Below are positions 1 through 9,959 of a DNA stretch of 64,000 nucleotides, in pieces. The stretch is taken from the NCBI GenBank assembly GCA_043101845.1, contig JBICHN010000011.1, positions 248,001-312,000 of the forward strand, written 5' to 3'. A program made the position numbers and the translations under genes. Within the stretch, counting starts at the first letter, position 1. The number at the start of each line of letters is the position of its first letter. The notes under the pieces were generated by a model that was not told where the DNA came from, ran no database searches, and saw nothing but the letters and a program-made list of their open reading frames with translations. The stretch comes from JBICHN01 sp043101845. Lineage in GTDB: Bacteria > Planctomycetota > Phycisphaerae > Phycisphaerales > UBA5793.

Positions 1-2
1 TC

Positions 3-1580
3 GTCCCCGTCTGCGGCCGCACGGGAAGCGGGCTCGGCAAGCTTCGCGACGCCATCTTCGCCGTCACCCGAGCCGATCACGACGGCGAACCGCACGGCGA
101 CCTCATGCACCCGACGAACGACGGACGCGAGGTCGGCCTGCCCGATCCCTTCGATCATGCCGCGGTCACCCTCTGGGCCGATCGCGTCGTCGAGGAATCG
201 ATCGGCGGCGACCTCGCGATCGGCCTGGCGTCGGACACGGTGACCGAGCGTCTCGACAAGGCGTTCACGCATCCCTTCATCGGCGCCGTGGTCTTCCACC
301 TCGCGATGGCCGGTCTCTTCACCGTCATCTTCTGGCTCGCGTCCTATCCGATGGACTGGATCGAGACGGTCTTCGCCACGCTCGGATCGCTCGTCGCGAC
401 CTATGTTCCCGAAGGCGCCGTGCATGACCTGCTCGTCGATGGCGTCATCGGCGGCCTCGCCGGAACGGTCGTCTTCATCCCGCAGATCTGCCTGCTCTTC
501 TTCCTCATCAGCCTGCTCGAAGACACGGGATACCTCGCCCGCGCCGCGTTCGTGATGGACCGCGTCATGTGCCGCTTCGGCCTGCCGGGCCAGGCCTTCG
601 TGCCGCTCCTCTCGAGCCACGCGTGCGCCATTCCGGGCATCATGTCGACCCGGCTCATTCCCGATCCGCAGGATCGCCTCGCGACCATTCTCGTGGCGCC
701 GTTCATGAGCTGTACGGCGCGCATTCCGGTCTATGTGCTGCTCACGAGTCTCCTCTTCGCCGGTCGCCCGTGGCTTGCGGCGATCGCGTTCATCGGCTGT
801 TATGCGCTCGGCGCCGCGGCGGCGATGGTCAGCGCCGTCATCGCCCGGCGCACGATCCTCAAGGGCAAGTCGCGCCCCATGGTGCTCGAACTGCCGAGCT
901 ACAAGTGGCCGTCGGTCCGCAATGCGCTCCTCACGACCTGGGATCGCGGCTGGGTCTTCCTCCGCAACGCCGGGACGGTCATCATGGCGATCTGCATCGT
1001 CATGTGGTGGCTCAGCGCCTACCCGAAGGTCGACCCGCCGGCCGAGGCTCTCGCGCTTCAGGCGCAGGCCGAAGCGATGGTCGACGAGTCGCCCGAACTT
1101 GCGGCCGAGATGAGCGCCGAAGCGGAAGAGATCGCCGCGAAGTACGAACAGCGACATTCGTTCGCCGGGTACATCGGTCGCGCCGTGCAGCCGGTCTTCG
1201 CGCCCCTCGGGTATGACTGGCAGCTCTCCGTTGGCGTGATGACGAGTTTCGCCGCCCGCGAAGTCTTCGTCTCCACGATGGCCGTGCTGCTCACCGGCGA
1301 CGAAGAGGCCGAGATCGACGACGAGGGCGCCGGCGTCATCACCCGCATCCGCGAATCGACACGGTCCGACGGCGAGACGCCCGTCTTCACCATGGCGACC
1401 TCGGCGAGCCTCCTCGTCTTCTATGTGCTCGCGATGCAGTGCCTGCCGACGCTCGCCGTGACGAAGCGCGAGACCGGCAGCTGGAAGTGGGCGGGCCTGC
1501 AACTCGTCTACATGTCGCTTCTCGCGTATGTCTTCGCGCTCGGAACCTACCAGGGGCTCACCGCGCTCGGAGTGACCTGA
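3..1580 (+). CDS. feoB: Ferrous iron transporter FeoB, C-terminal part (5' end outside window)
   Basis: This inner-membrane protein imports Fe(II). The frame is open from the window edge, and its first residues (VPVCGRTGSGLGKLRD) look like the end of the FeoB G-domain, so the GTPase part lies upstream of the window. What remains is the membrane domain. It has several hydrophobic helices and the FeoB gate-type motifs SSHACAIPGIMSTR (near 613-655) and PFMSCTARIPVY (near 700-735), followed by a long charged periplasmic or cytoplasmic loop (near 1050-1150). The first internal ATG, at 105, is not the real start. The gene is followed after one base by a small Cys-rich partner, the usual feo arrangement. 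The family assignment is secure; only the 5' truncation is unavoidable. Confidence 0.93.
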   Translation, partial: VPVCGRTGSGLGKLRDAIFAVTRADHDGEPHGDLMHPTNDGREVGLPDPFDHAAVTLWADRVVEESIGGDLAIGLASDTVTERLDKAFTHPFIGAVVFHLAMAGLFTVIFWLASYPMDWIETVFATLGSLVATYVPEGAVHDLLVDGVIGGLAGTVVFIPQICLLFFLISLLEDTGYLARAAFVMDRVMCRFGLPGQAFVPLLSSHACAIPGIMSTRLIPDPQDRLATILVAPFMSCTARIPVYVLLTSLLFAGRPWLAAIAFIGCYALGAAAAMVSAVIARRTILKGKSRPMVLELPSYKWPSVRNALLTTWDRGWVFLRNAGTVIMAICIVMWWLSAYPKVDPPAEALALQAQAEAMVDESPELAAEMSAEAEEIAAKYEQRHSFAGYIGRAVQPVFAPLGYDWQLSVGVMTSFAAREVFVSTMAVLLTGDEEAEIDDEGAGVITRIRESTRSDGETPVFTMATSASLLVFYVLAMQCLPTLAVTKRETGSWKWAGLQLVYMSLLAYVFALGTYQGLTALGVT

Positions 1581-1581
1581 C

Positions 1582-1779
1582 ATGCGCCTGCCGCTCGACG
1601 ACTGGCAGTTCTGGGTCGTGACGCTCGTTGGCCTCTTCGCCGCGTGGATCGTCGTGCGCCCGTTCCTGCCGAGCCGGAAGAAGGCGAAAGGCGGCGCGTG
1701 CGGCGGATGCGCGAGCGGCGCCGCGGCGACCGCGAAACCGAAACGCGTGAATCTCACCGTCGGCGGCAAGTCGTCCTGA
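1582..1779 (+). CDS. FeoB-associated Cys-rich membrane protein
   Basis: This 65-residue protein starts one base after the feoB stop and is almost certainly co-transcribed with it. It has one N-terminal transmembrane helix (residues ~10-28), a basic stretch (SRKKAK), then the motif GGACGGCASG with two cysteines, and a short polar tail. Small proteins of this design are commonly encoded next to feoB and are thought to bind iron or assist the transporter at the membrane; the biochemical role is inferred from family and position. Confidence 0.82.
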   Translation: MRLPLDDWQFWVVTLVGLFAAWIVVRPFLPSRKKAKGGACGGCASGAAATAKPKRVNLTVGGKSS

Positions 1780-1794
1780 GTCCGGCGCCGCGCG

Positions 1795-2997
1795 TCACCG
1801 GCCGGCGCCGAAGCGCGTGCGGATCGGCTCGAGATCAATCGCCTCGACGACATGCCCGTCGCGCCCCCGCGTCGTCTCCGCCATGAACATCGAGTTGAGG
1901 ATCGCCTCCTCCGTCGCGTCGATCGTCGCGACGAAGAGCTTCGTGAGCGCCGCGTCCGGCAGCGTCGGCGCATGCCGCAGTTCGCGCCCGCCCGCCGTCA
2001 CCACATTTCCCTCGAAGTTCGAGAACGCGATCGCGTAGTCGCCGCTCCCGTGTGACATGACCGACCCCGTGCGCGGGAGCGCGAGCAGCGCCCGCCGCGC
2101 CACGCGGCCGAGCTGTCGCGCGTCGAGCGGGGCGTCCGTCGCGATGACGATCATGCACGATCCGTCACCGCCCGTCTCCGCGTCATCCTCACCCGCCGAG
2201 AGGTCGCTCCACTTCACGCCGTCGACACGCAGGCGGCCGCCGTAGTTCGTCTGCACGAGCGCGCCGACGGTGAACGAGCCGAGATCGCCGGGCAGCTCGA
2301 CGACGCGCGACGAGGTCCCGATCCCGCCCTTGAATCCGAAGCAGATCGTGCCCGTTCCGGCGCCGACGCATCCCTCCTCGACGGCTCCGCCCGACGCATT
2401 CGCGAACGCCCGCGCGACATGCTCGCGCGTCACGACCATCGCGCGGATGTCGTTCAGATGACCGTCGTTCGTCTCGCCCACGACGACATTGATCGAGCGC
2501 ACCTCTTCATTACCGGCCAGCGCGAGCATCTCCCGCGTCATACCGTCGAGCGCCGCGCCGACGGCGAGCGTGTTCGTGAGCACGATCGGCGCCTCGATCG
2601 TCCCGAGCTCTTCCACCTGCGTGAACCCCGCCGCCTTGCCGAAGCCGTTGCCCACCGCGACGGCGCCCGGAACCTTTCGCGCGTAGCTGTTCTCTCCGAG
2701 CCGCGGCACAATCACCGTCACCCCGGTCCGGATCGAGTCACCCTCGACGATCGTCTCGTGCCCCACGCCGACGCCGGCGACATCGGTGATCGCGTTGAGC
2801 GGTCCGGGCTCGAGGTCGCCGATCATGATTCCAAGGTCCCGCGCCCGCGCCCGACCGCCTTCTGACGACGGCTCGACGCGACCCGACGATGACGACTCGT
2901 ATCCGCTCATGAACGCTCCCGAGCCGGTCCCGGCGATCACGAGAATCGAGGCCGCGACCACCGACAATTCGAGAAAATGCCGCATGGCGGCCATCAT
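1795..2997 (-). CDS. P1 family peptidase (DmpA/L-aminopeptidase-D-esterase type, S58)
   Basis: This is an N-terminal-nucleophile hydrolase of the DmpA family, whose members remove N-terminal amino acids or beta-amino acids and self-cleave into two chains. Family blocks are visible: DLGIMIGDLEPGPLNAITDVAGVGVGH near the mature N-terminus, GNGFGKAAGFTQ, the Gly-rich GAGTGTICFGFKGGIGTSSR, and VGALVQTNYGG. An N-terminal hydrophobic segment (FLELSVVAASILVIAG) predicts export or membrane anchoring. The ORF could extend to 3147, but that part is low-complexity and reads into the divergent gene's promoter, so a start at the ATG cluster 2985-2997 is preferred. It is divergent from the M64 peptidase gene. 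The exact substrate is unknown. Confidence 0.85.
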   Translation of the reverse strand: MMAAMRHFLELSVVAASILVIAGTGSGAFMSGYESSSSGRVEPSSEGGRARARDLGIMIGDLEPGPLNAITDVAGVGVGHETIVEGDSIRTGVTVIVPRLGENSYARKVPGAVAVGNGFGKAAGFTQVEELGTIEAPIVLTNTLAVGAALDGMTREMLALAGNEEVRSINVVVGETNDGHLNDIRAMVVTREHVARAFANASGGAVEEGCVGAGTGTICFGFKGGIGTSSRVVELPGDLGSFTVGALVQTNYGGRLRVDGVKWSDLSAGEDDAETGGDGSCMIVIATDAPLDARQLGRVARRALLALPRTGSVMSHGSGDYAIAFSNFEGNVVTAGGRELRHAPTLPDAALTKLFVATIDATEEAILNSMFMAETTRGRDGHVVEAIDLEPIRTRFGAGR

Positions 2998-3108
2998 ACC
3001 GACACATGAACCGGTGTACGCCGGCGCCGACGGACGAAACCGTCCCGTCCCGCCGGACCCGCCCATTCGCGAAGGGCGAAATCCCTTCGCGGCACGCCGA
3101 CCATCGTT

Positions 3109-3114
3109 TAGAAT
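3109..3114 (+). promoter_or_regulatory. -10-like hexamer TAGAAT 6 nt before the M64 start
   Basis: TAGAAT ends six bases before ATG 3121 with no Shine-Dalgarno sequence between them. This is the spacing expected for a leaderless transcript. The same arrangement is seen at eight other genes in the window. Confidence 0.5.
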
Positions 3115-3120
3115 GGACGC

Positions 3121-4797
3121 ATGATGATCAACGAGCACAGCCGTCATCGGCGCCGCCGGGCTCTGCCCCTCGCGGCGGGATCCGTCGTTCTCTCCACCGC
3201 CTTCTTCACGCCTCAGACAACCTGGGCGCAGGACGCGACATCATCCGCCGAAGAGCGCGAACCCTACCTCGACACCGTCTACTACGACGAGGCGGATGAG
3301 ACCGGTCAACTCACCGGCGGCGTCACGCGACTCCTCATCGACGCGCCGGACCGGAAGACGATTACGCCGATCCCCGCCGAGGCGTACACGCTCGGCGAAC
3401 TCGACAACCCCGCGAACCGGATCGACCTCGTCTTCGTCGGCGATGGGTATCTCGCGTCGCAGATGTCGACCTACCACGCGCATGTCGATCTGCAGGTCGG
3501 CCAGTTCTTCGCGGAAGAGCCGTTCATCACCTACGCGCCCTTCTTCAATGTCCATCGCGTCGAAGTCGTCTCGGCCGAGTCCGGCGTCGATCACGACCCG
3601 ACCTACCCGATCTGGCGGAACACGGCGCTCGACATGGGCTTCTGGTGCAGCGGCATCGAACGCCTGCTCTGTGTGAATGTCGGCGCCGCGTACGGCTACG
3701 CGGCGAACGCGCCCGATGTCGATCTCGTCGCCGCGATCGCGAACAGCGTCAAGTACGGCGGCGCGGGGTACAGCTCCTCCGACCTCGCCACCGCGTCGGG
3801 CGGCAACAGCCTCGCGACCGAAGTTCTGCTCCACGAATTCGGCCACGCCCTCGGGAATCTCGCCGACGAGTACCACTACTACGACGGAACCCGTTACAAC
3901 GGCGGCGAAGTCCCCGAGGCGAATGTCTCGATCTACGACGAATCGCAGATTCGCAGCCGCCGCACGAAATGGCACCTCTGGCTCGGCGAGAATGACCCGA
4001 ATTTCGACGGCCTCGTGAGCGCGTTCGAAGGCGCCCGGTACTACCAGTACGGCATCTACCGCCCGACGAACAACTCGCTCATGAACAGCCTCAACCGGCC
4101 GTTCAACCTCCCCTCGGTCGAGGCGATCATCATCGAAATGTACCGCATCGTCGATCCGATCGACGACGCGTCGCCCACCGCGCCCGTGTACACCGAAGAC
4201 GACACGCTCTTCGTCGATCCGATCGACCCGAGCGACCACGCCCTCACGATCCAGTGGTACCTCGACGGCGACCCGATTCCGTGGGCGACGAACGAGCGCC
4301 TCGACCTCGGTCTCCTGCAGATGAGTCCCGGACGGCACGAGGTGAGCGTTACCGTCGTCGATGAGATCGAGTGGGTGCGCGACGAGGACGACCGCGCCGA
4401 CTGGCTCACCGAAACCCGCGAATACCAGGTCGACGCGAGCGGTGGAGGCCCATGCCTCGCGCTCTCGGTACCCACGCTCACCGCGGGCGAAGACGCGACA
4501 ATCGAGGTCACGGGCGGCGTCGCCGGCTCCGAAGTCGCGATTCTCTGGGGCGTACAGGACGGTCAGTTCAGCGCCGAGCAGAACGGCTGGTGCGTTGAGT
4601 TCGACTTCGCCGTGCCCGACGGCCGCGCCGCGGCCCGGGTCGTCGCGATGGGCGCGTTCGACTCGAGCGGACGCTTCGAAGCGACCGTCACCGTGCCGCC
4701 GAGCGCCGCGGGCCGCGAACTGCGCTTCCAGTCCGCCATGCGCGGCACATGCCCGGGGACCTGCATGTCGGAGGTCGTCATTCAGGTCGTGCAGTAG
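3121..4797 (+). CDS. Secreted M64-type zinc metallopeptidase with C-terminal sorting-like module
   Basis: This 558-residue exported peptidase carries a basic N-terminus and a hydrophobic signal segment ending near TTWAQD (~residue 38). The catalytic domain follows: IDLVFVGDGYLASQM opens it, and HEFGHALGNLADEY (from residue ~238) is the HExxH zinc motif with a downstream DE typical of peptidase M64 (IgA-peptidase-like). A linker with a Tyr-Asp-Gly-rich Ig-like part follows. The last ~115 residues (from CLALSVPTLTAG) form a beta-rich module that also ends the secreted proteins at 15240-16265 and 48202-50205. The start has a TAGAAT box 6 nt upstream and no Shine-Dalgarno sequence. The likely role is degrading extracellular or periplasmic protein. 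Confidence 0.85.
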   Translation: MMINEHSRHRRRRALPLAAGSVVLSTAFFTPQTTWAQDATSSAEEREPYLDTVYYDEADETGQLTGGVTRLLIDAPDRKTITPIPAEAYTLGELDNPANRIDLVFVGDGYLASQMSTYHAHVDLQVGQFFAEEPFITYAPFFNVHRVEVVSAESGVDHDPTYPIWRNTALDMGFWCSGIERLLCVNVGAAYGYAANAPDVDLVAAIANSVKYGGAGYSSSDLATASGGNSLATEVLLHEFGHALGNLADEYHYYDGTRYNGGEVPEANVSIYDESQIRSRRTKWHLWLGENDPNFDGLVSAFEGARYYQYGIYRPTNNSLMNSLNRPFNLPSVEAIIIEMYRIVDPIDDASPTAPVYTEDDTLFVDPIDPSDHALTIQWYLDGDPIPWATNERLDLGLLQMSPGRHEVSVTVVDEIEWVRDEDDRADWLTETREYQVDASGGGPCLALSVPTLTAGEDATIEVTGGVAGSEVAILWGVQDGQFSAEQNGWCVEFDFAVPDGRAAARVVAMGAFDSSGRFEATVTVPPSAAGRELRFQSAMRGTCPGTCMSEVVIQVVQ

Positions 4798-4839
4798 TCG
4801 CGATCGAATGGACGAGCCGGCGCGCCGCCGCCGCCGCCG

Positions 4840-5178
4840 CTAGCCGGGCCGGCGCCAGCCGTAGTCCGGGTCCTTCTCGAGCGTCTTCGCGCCGAGCTTG
4901 AGACACCGCTCACACACGACGACCGAGTCGTCGAGCGGGCTTGCCCAGGCTGGTTCATCTCGAGTCTCGAGACACATGCGGCACTTATACCCCTCCGGCG
5001 CCGTCGAATTCGACGCGAGCACGACCTCCGCGTACGCGACCGCGAGACATCCGCCGCAGATTACGCTCCCCTGGTGGCCCTCGATCATCGGGCGATCGTC
5101 CGTCCAGGGCGAATGGCAGAAGTCGCAGAGCACATCCGAAGGCTCGATGTGGTTCGGATCGGCGCCGGGTCGGAACAT
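4840..5178 (-). CDS. Small zinc-ribbon protein with four CxxC knuckles
   Basis: This 112-residue soluble protein has two paired zinc knuckles: CDFCHSPW...VICGGC and CRMC...VVCERC. The first pair has the spacing and the 'I-C-x-x-C' end of the ClpX-type C4 zinc finger, so each half could bind one zinc. No catalytic domain is visible. It is convergent with the M64 gene (42 bp gap) and lies downstream of tRNA-Lys on the same strand. The function is unknown; a protein- or RNA-binding adaptor is a guess. Confidence 0.7.
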   Translation of the reverse strand: MFRPGADPNHIEPSDVLCDFCHSPWTDDRPMIEGHQGSVICGGCLAVAYAEVVLASNSTAPEGYKCRMCLETRDEPAWASPLDDSVVVCERCLKLGAKTLEKDPDYGWRRPG

Positions 5179-5250
5179 GCGCGGAGTCTCCGGAGTCGTC
5201 GAAAGGCGCAGGGAAGGCGCGTCGCGGCAAGGGAGGGAAGGGCGTGAAAA

Positions 5251-5323
<73 letters not shown>

Positions 5324-5751
5324 GGGCAATCGTATCGCCCGAATGTTCCGCGGAAACCGCGAGTCCCTTCTCGGGATCGACTTGCGGGAAACGCCCGTAC
5401 TACCGGACTCAGTCGAAGTTCCTATGAAGTCCCGGGCGCGCCGGGTCGATACCGGCTCTGTTGAAGAGCGAATCGTTCGCGGAAGGTGGTCGTTCGCCGT
5501 CCGTGAGGATTCGAAACGGGCCGGGTTTCTCCGCCCCGTCGTCCCTCTCCGACCTCGAGGGTTGGCCGCCAGGAACGCGGTGAACAGGAAGAAGAAGGAA
5601 TCGACGAAGTCGTCCCGCGCGTGGTCGTCGCGACGGCGTTCGTCGGGGGTCCCTTCTCCTTCCGCCGCGCCACGGTTGAAGGTGCTCCGCGACGCGAAGT
5701 GTGTGTCGTGGGATGTGGGGTCAAACCGAGTGGACGGAGGGGTCGTCCGAT
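5324..5751. other. Gene-free stretch between tRNA-Lys and the HDOD-GGDEF gene
   Basis: About 430 bases. Long ORFs exist on both strands but have shadow-like Arg/Ser/Pro-rich translations and no recognisable family. A purine-rich ribosome binding site (GGAGGGG) precedes ATG 5752. Presumably it contains the promoters of the tRNA and of the divergent signalling gene; no clear -35/-10 pair was picked out. Confidence 0.5.
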
Positions 5752-7290
5752 ATGCACGCGAAGATTCTCGAGCGCATCGCCGAGGCGGAATCACTGCCCG
5801 CGCTCCCGCGGGTCGTTATCGACATTCTCGAACTCACGCGCGATCCGGACTCGTCCGCCGAGGACATCGCGCAGACGCTGCAGCACGACCCGGCCCTCGC
5901 GGCCCGTGTGCTTCATGTCGTGAATTCCTCGCTCTTCGGCCTGCCGCGCTCCGTCTCGTCGATCCGCCAGGCGGTGTCGATGCTCGGCATGCGCACCGTC
6001 CGCGTCCTCGCCCTGAGCTTCTCGCTCGTCGAAGTGATGCGACAGACCGAAGGCGCGGGCTTCGATTTCGACAAGTTCTGGCGCCGCTCGCTCGCGACGG
6101 CCGTCGCGTCGCGCGGCGTGGCGAACGCGATCGCCCCGAAGCGCCGCGACGAGGCCTTCGTCGCCGGCCTGCTCTCCCAGCTCGGCCTGCTCGCCGGGCA
6201 GATCAGCGCTCCGGACCTCATGCGCCCGCTCCTCGAACGCTGGGAATCGACCGATGCGTGGCGGGTCGAAGATGAGGTCGAACTCCTCGGCGTCACCCGC
6301 GCCGAGATGGGCCGCGCCCTCCTCGATCGATGGGACCTCCCGGAATATCTCTGCGCCGCCGTCGGGGCGGCGCTCGATCCGGCGACGCTCGAAGATGACC
6401 ATCCCGGGAAACCGCTCGCCTCGATCGTCGCCGCCGGATTCGCGCTCGCGTCGATCTTCTGCGGCGACGCGCCGGCCGTCTCCATCGAAGTCGTGCGGCG
6501 TGAACTCGCGGATTCGAGCGGACTCGACTCCGCCGAACTCGACGAGATCGGCGCCGCGCTGCCGCAGCAGGTCACCGAGGCCGGCGCCATGCTTTCGCTC
6601 TCGGTGGGCATGATCGGGAGTTGGGAGGAAATCCGCCGTCGCGCCACGGTCGAGCTTGCGCAACTCGCGATGGAGGCCGAAGCGGACCGCCGCGCCGCAG
6701 AGTTGCGCGAAGAAGCCGCGACCCGCGAGGCGGCGACGCTGCGCCGCGAGAAGAAGGAAATCCTCGAACTCGCGTCGACCGACGGGCTCACCGGCGTCGC
6801 GAACCGTGTCGAGTTTGACCGCCGCCTCGACGAAGCGATGAGTCGCGCCGCCGCGACGCGTTCGGCCCTCTCGCTCGTGCTGCTCGACATCGATCACTTC
6901 AAGCTCTTCAACGACACCCACGGCCATCGCATCGGCGACCTCGTGCTCCGCGAGGTCGCGCAACGAATCGAGCAGTCCGTCGATTCACGCGGTTTCGTCG
7001 CGCGTTACGGCGGCGAAGAGTTCGCCATACTGCTGGGAGGCGCGGAGTCGATCGAAGCGGTAAAGATCGCGGAGTCGGTCCGCCTCGCCATCGCCGCCGC
7101 GCCGGTCGACGCCGAGGGCCAGCCGCTCTTCGTGACCGCGAGCCTCGGCGTGGCGACGCGCCGCGCGACGCCCCCGGTCGATCTCGCCTGCGTCGAGGCG
7201 CTCATCGACGCCGCCGACGCGGCCCTCTACCGCGCGAAGGCCGAAGGCCGCGACCGCGTCATCATCGCGCCGCACCGCGCCGCGGCATGA
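5752..7290 (+). CDS. HDOD domain - GGDEF diguanylate cyclase
   Basis: This 512-residue signalling protein has an N-terminal HDOD domain (residues ~8-210; LPALPRVV, NSSLFGLPRSVSSIRQA, MLGMRTVR). A coiled-coil-like Glu/Arg-rich linker (~295-345) leads to a C-terminal GGDEF domain (~345-505; TDGLTGVANR, LLDIDHFKLFND, RYGGEEFAILL). The intact GGEEF active-site signature predicts synthesis of cyclic di-GMP. A possible effector in the window is the PilZ protein at 29735. The start is chosen at ATG 5752, just after a GGAGGGG ribosome site; the longer reading from 5701 adds a non-domain stretch. It is probably soluble, as no transmembrane segment is seen. The input signal sensed by HDOD is unknown. 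Confidence 0.93.
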   Translation: MHAKILERIAEAESLPALPRVVIDILELTRDPDSSAEDIAQTLQHDPALAARVLHVVNSSLFGLPRSVSSIRQAVSMLGMRTVRVLALSFSLVEVMRQTEGAGFDFDKFWRRSLATAVASRGVANAIAPKRRDEAFVAGLLSQLGLLAGQISAPDLMRPLLERWESTDAWRVEDEVELLGVTRAEMGRALLDRWDLPEYLCAAVGAALDPATLEDDHPGKPLASIVAAGFALASIFCGDAPAVSIEVVRRELADSSGLDSAELDEIGAALPQQVTEAGAMLSLSVGMIGSWEEIRRRATVELAQLAMEAEADRRAAELREEAATREAATLRREKKEILELASTDGLTGVANRVEFDRRLDEAMSRAAATRSALSLVLLDIDHFKLFNDTHGHRIGDLVLREVAQRIEQSVDSRGFVARYGGEEFAILLGGAESIEAVKIAESVRLAIAAAPVDAEGQPLFVTASLGVATRRATPPVDLACVEALIDAADAALYRAKAEGRDRVIIAPHRAAA

Positions 7291-7323
7291 GCCCGATCCG
7301 GCCGGACCGGCGCCGCCCCGGTC

Positions 7324-7329
7324 TACAAT
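7324..7329 (+). promoter_or_regulatory. -10-like TACAAT 7 nt before obgE
   Basis: TACAAT is followed by seven bases and ATG 7337. This spacing fits a leaderless or near-leaderless transcript. No -35 consensus is evident. Confidence 0.5.
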
Positions 7330-7336
7330 CGAGGCC

Positions 7337-8377
<1,041 letters not shown>

Positions 8378-8478
8378 CCGCGACTCGGGTTACTCGCCCC
8401 GCCTCGCGATTCCGTTTCAACTCCCGACGCCGAGTGTCCGAATACCCTCACAACCGGCCTGTGAGTGAGGCGCCCCCC

Positions 8479-9621
8479 ATGTCCTTCGGAGCGTGGATCC
8501 ATCAGATCGTCTTCGCCTCCGCCGCGTTCGATTTCGTCGTCGGCGCGCTGGCGCTGTGGATCCTCACGCGATCGAACCGGGTGATCACACTGCCGCGGCT
8601 CATCGCGGCCGTGTGCGCGACCGGCGTCGTCTTCGTCTTCAAGCTCATCCCTCTCGTCGTCGTCGGACTGAACGGCTTCGGCGCCATTCATCTCGTATGG
8701 GTCGACCTCATCATCGTGACGCCGGCCCTCTCGCTCGGCGCCCTCCTCGTCGCGCGGCTCTCGTCCGTTCGCGTGAAGAAGCTCGCGCTCCTCGTCGCGT
8801 CGCTCGCGATCGTGGTGCCGCCTGCCGTCGGCGTGTACGCGATGATGATCGAGCCGTATCGCGTCGTCCTCGAGCGACCTGAGTTTCGTGTCGATCCGGC
8901 CCGCGCCGGCGTCGAGGCGGTGCGCATCGGCGTCCTCGCCGACATTCAGACGACGACCGTGACCGATCACGAGCGCGACGCGGTCGCGCGCCTCATGGCC
9001 GAAGCGCCGGACCTCATCCTCATGCCGGGCGATCTCTTTCAGCCCTCGCCGCGCCGCCTCCGCGCCGAGGTCGGTGAGTTGCGCGACCTGCTCTCGCGCC
9101 TCCACGCGCCCGCCGGCGTCTTCTATGTCGTCGGCGACTGCGACACCGCCGGGGAGATGCGTCAGATCCTCGACGGACTCGACATCGAACTGCTCGTGAA
9201 CGAGGCCGTCGAGGTGACCGTGCGCGACCGGGTGCTCATGATCGGCGGCGTGGACCTGTTCTACGAATCGACGCCCGCGATGCGCTTCGTCGACGCCTTC
9301 GCTCGCGCGCCGGGCGCCGACGACATCCGCATCCTCCTCACGCATCGACCCGATGTCATCGAGCGGATTCCCGACGACGGCCGCGTCGATCTCGTCGTCG
9401 CCGGCCACACGCACGGCGGGCAGGTGCAGGTTCCCTTCTTCGGCCCGCCGATCACGCTCACCGGCGTCCCGCGCCGCGTCGCCGCCGGCGGACTGCACGA
9501 GCATGCGGGGCGCCCGATCTACCTCTCGCGCGGTCTCGGCTGGGAGCACGGCCAGGCGCCGCGCCTCCGCTTCAACTGCCCGCCGGAGATCACGATCCTC
9601 ACCCTGCTCGCCGACGAGTAG
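8479..9621 (+). CDS. Membrane-anchored metallophosphoesterase with altered motifs
   Basis: The protein has ~380 residues. The first ~130 contain four hydrophobic segments (e.g. FDFVVGALALWIL, LIAAVCATGVVFVFKLIPLVVV, LLVASLAIVVPPAVGVYAM). Then comes a calcineurin-like phosphoesterase domain of the YkuE/MPP_2 type: GVLADIQ, MPGDLFQ, VVGDCD, LLTHRPD and VAGHTHGGQVQVP. Two usual metal or catalytic positions differ: the first motif reads D-I-Q rather than D-x-H, and the G-N-H-[DE] motif reads G-D-C-D. The late H and GHTHGG motifs are intact. ATG 8479 is chosen because GAGTGAGG precedes it; an upstream reading overlaps obgE. It may be a phosphodiesterase on lipid-linked or nucleotide substrates. 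Confidence 0.82.
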   Translation: MSFGAWIHQIVFASAAFDFVVGALALWILTRSNRVITLPRLIAAVCATGVVFVFKLIPLVVVGLNGFGAIHLVWVDLIIVTPALSLGALLVARLSSVRVKKLALLVASLAIVVPPAVGVYAMMIEPYRVVLERPEFRVDPARAGVEAVRIGVLADIQTTTVTDHERDAVARLMAEAPDLILMPGDLFQPSPRRLRAEVGELRDLLSRLHAPAGVFYVVGDCDTAGEMRQILDGLDIELLVNEAVEVTVRDRVLMIGGVDLFYESTPAMRFVDAFARAPGADDIRILLTHRPDVIERIPDDGRVDLVVAGHTHGGQVQVPFFGPPITLTGVPRRVAAGGLHEHAGRPIYLSRGLGWEHGQAPRLRFNCPPEITILTLLADE

Positions 9622-9800
9622 CAGAAAAATCGTCAACCGGGTGAAAGACGCGCGGCTCGCCAGAACATCCAGTAACGAGTGAGACCGGATTCGTCATCGC
9701 CGCACGCCGGCGATCCGGCGGCTCAGAACCGATCGTCCAACACGATGCGCCCGTCGAATCCGGCGAGACGACGACGCAACCGGACGATCGGTTTTTTTGT

Positions 9801-9905
9801 GGGTCAGGCTATTGCCTGTCGGTTGGGCGTCCGCAGGCCACGCGACGATCGACTCGTCGTCGGACCTGTGAATCAGAGCGATAGCCGACGCCCGTCGGGC
9901 AAGTA
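9801..9905. repeat. Repeat B copy 1 (REP-like, partly degenerate)
   Basis: The left half, GTCAGGCTATTGCC-TGTCGGTTGGGCG, matches the other B copies. The right half (GATAGCCGACGCCCGTCGGGC) is diverged. It lies 55 bp upstream of RAYT-1. Confidence 0.6.
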
Positions 9906-9947
9906 ACGAGTCTGTCCGAGAAACTTAGATCTCTTTTCGAATTTTGG

Positions 9948-9953
9948 TACTCT
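9948..9953 (+). promoter_or_regulatory. -10-like TACTCT 6 nt before RAYT-1
   Basis: TACTCT ends six bases before ATG 9960 and there is no ribosome site. This is the same leaderless-type arrangement as several other genes here. Confidence 0.4.
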
Positions 9954-9959
9954 GGTCGC

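Larger units (their letters stand above)
9622..9959. other. Intergenic stretch upstream of RAYT-1 with repeat-B pieces
   Basis: No gene is seen. It contains a half copy of repeat family B (9801-9835, GTCAGGCTATTGCCTGTCGGTTGGG) and a degenerate second half (9880-9905). The RAYT-1 promoter TACTCT (9948-9953) lies at the right end. Confidence 0.55.
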
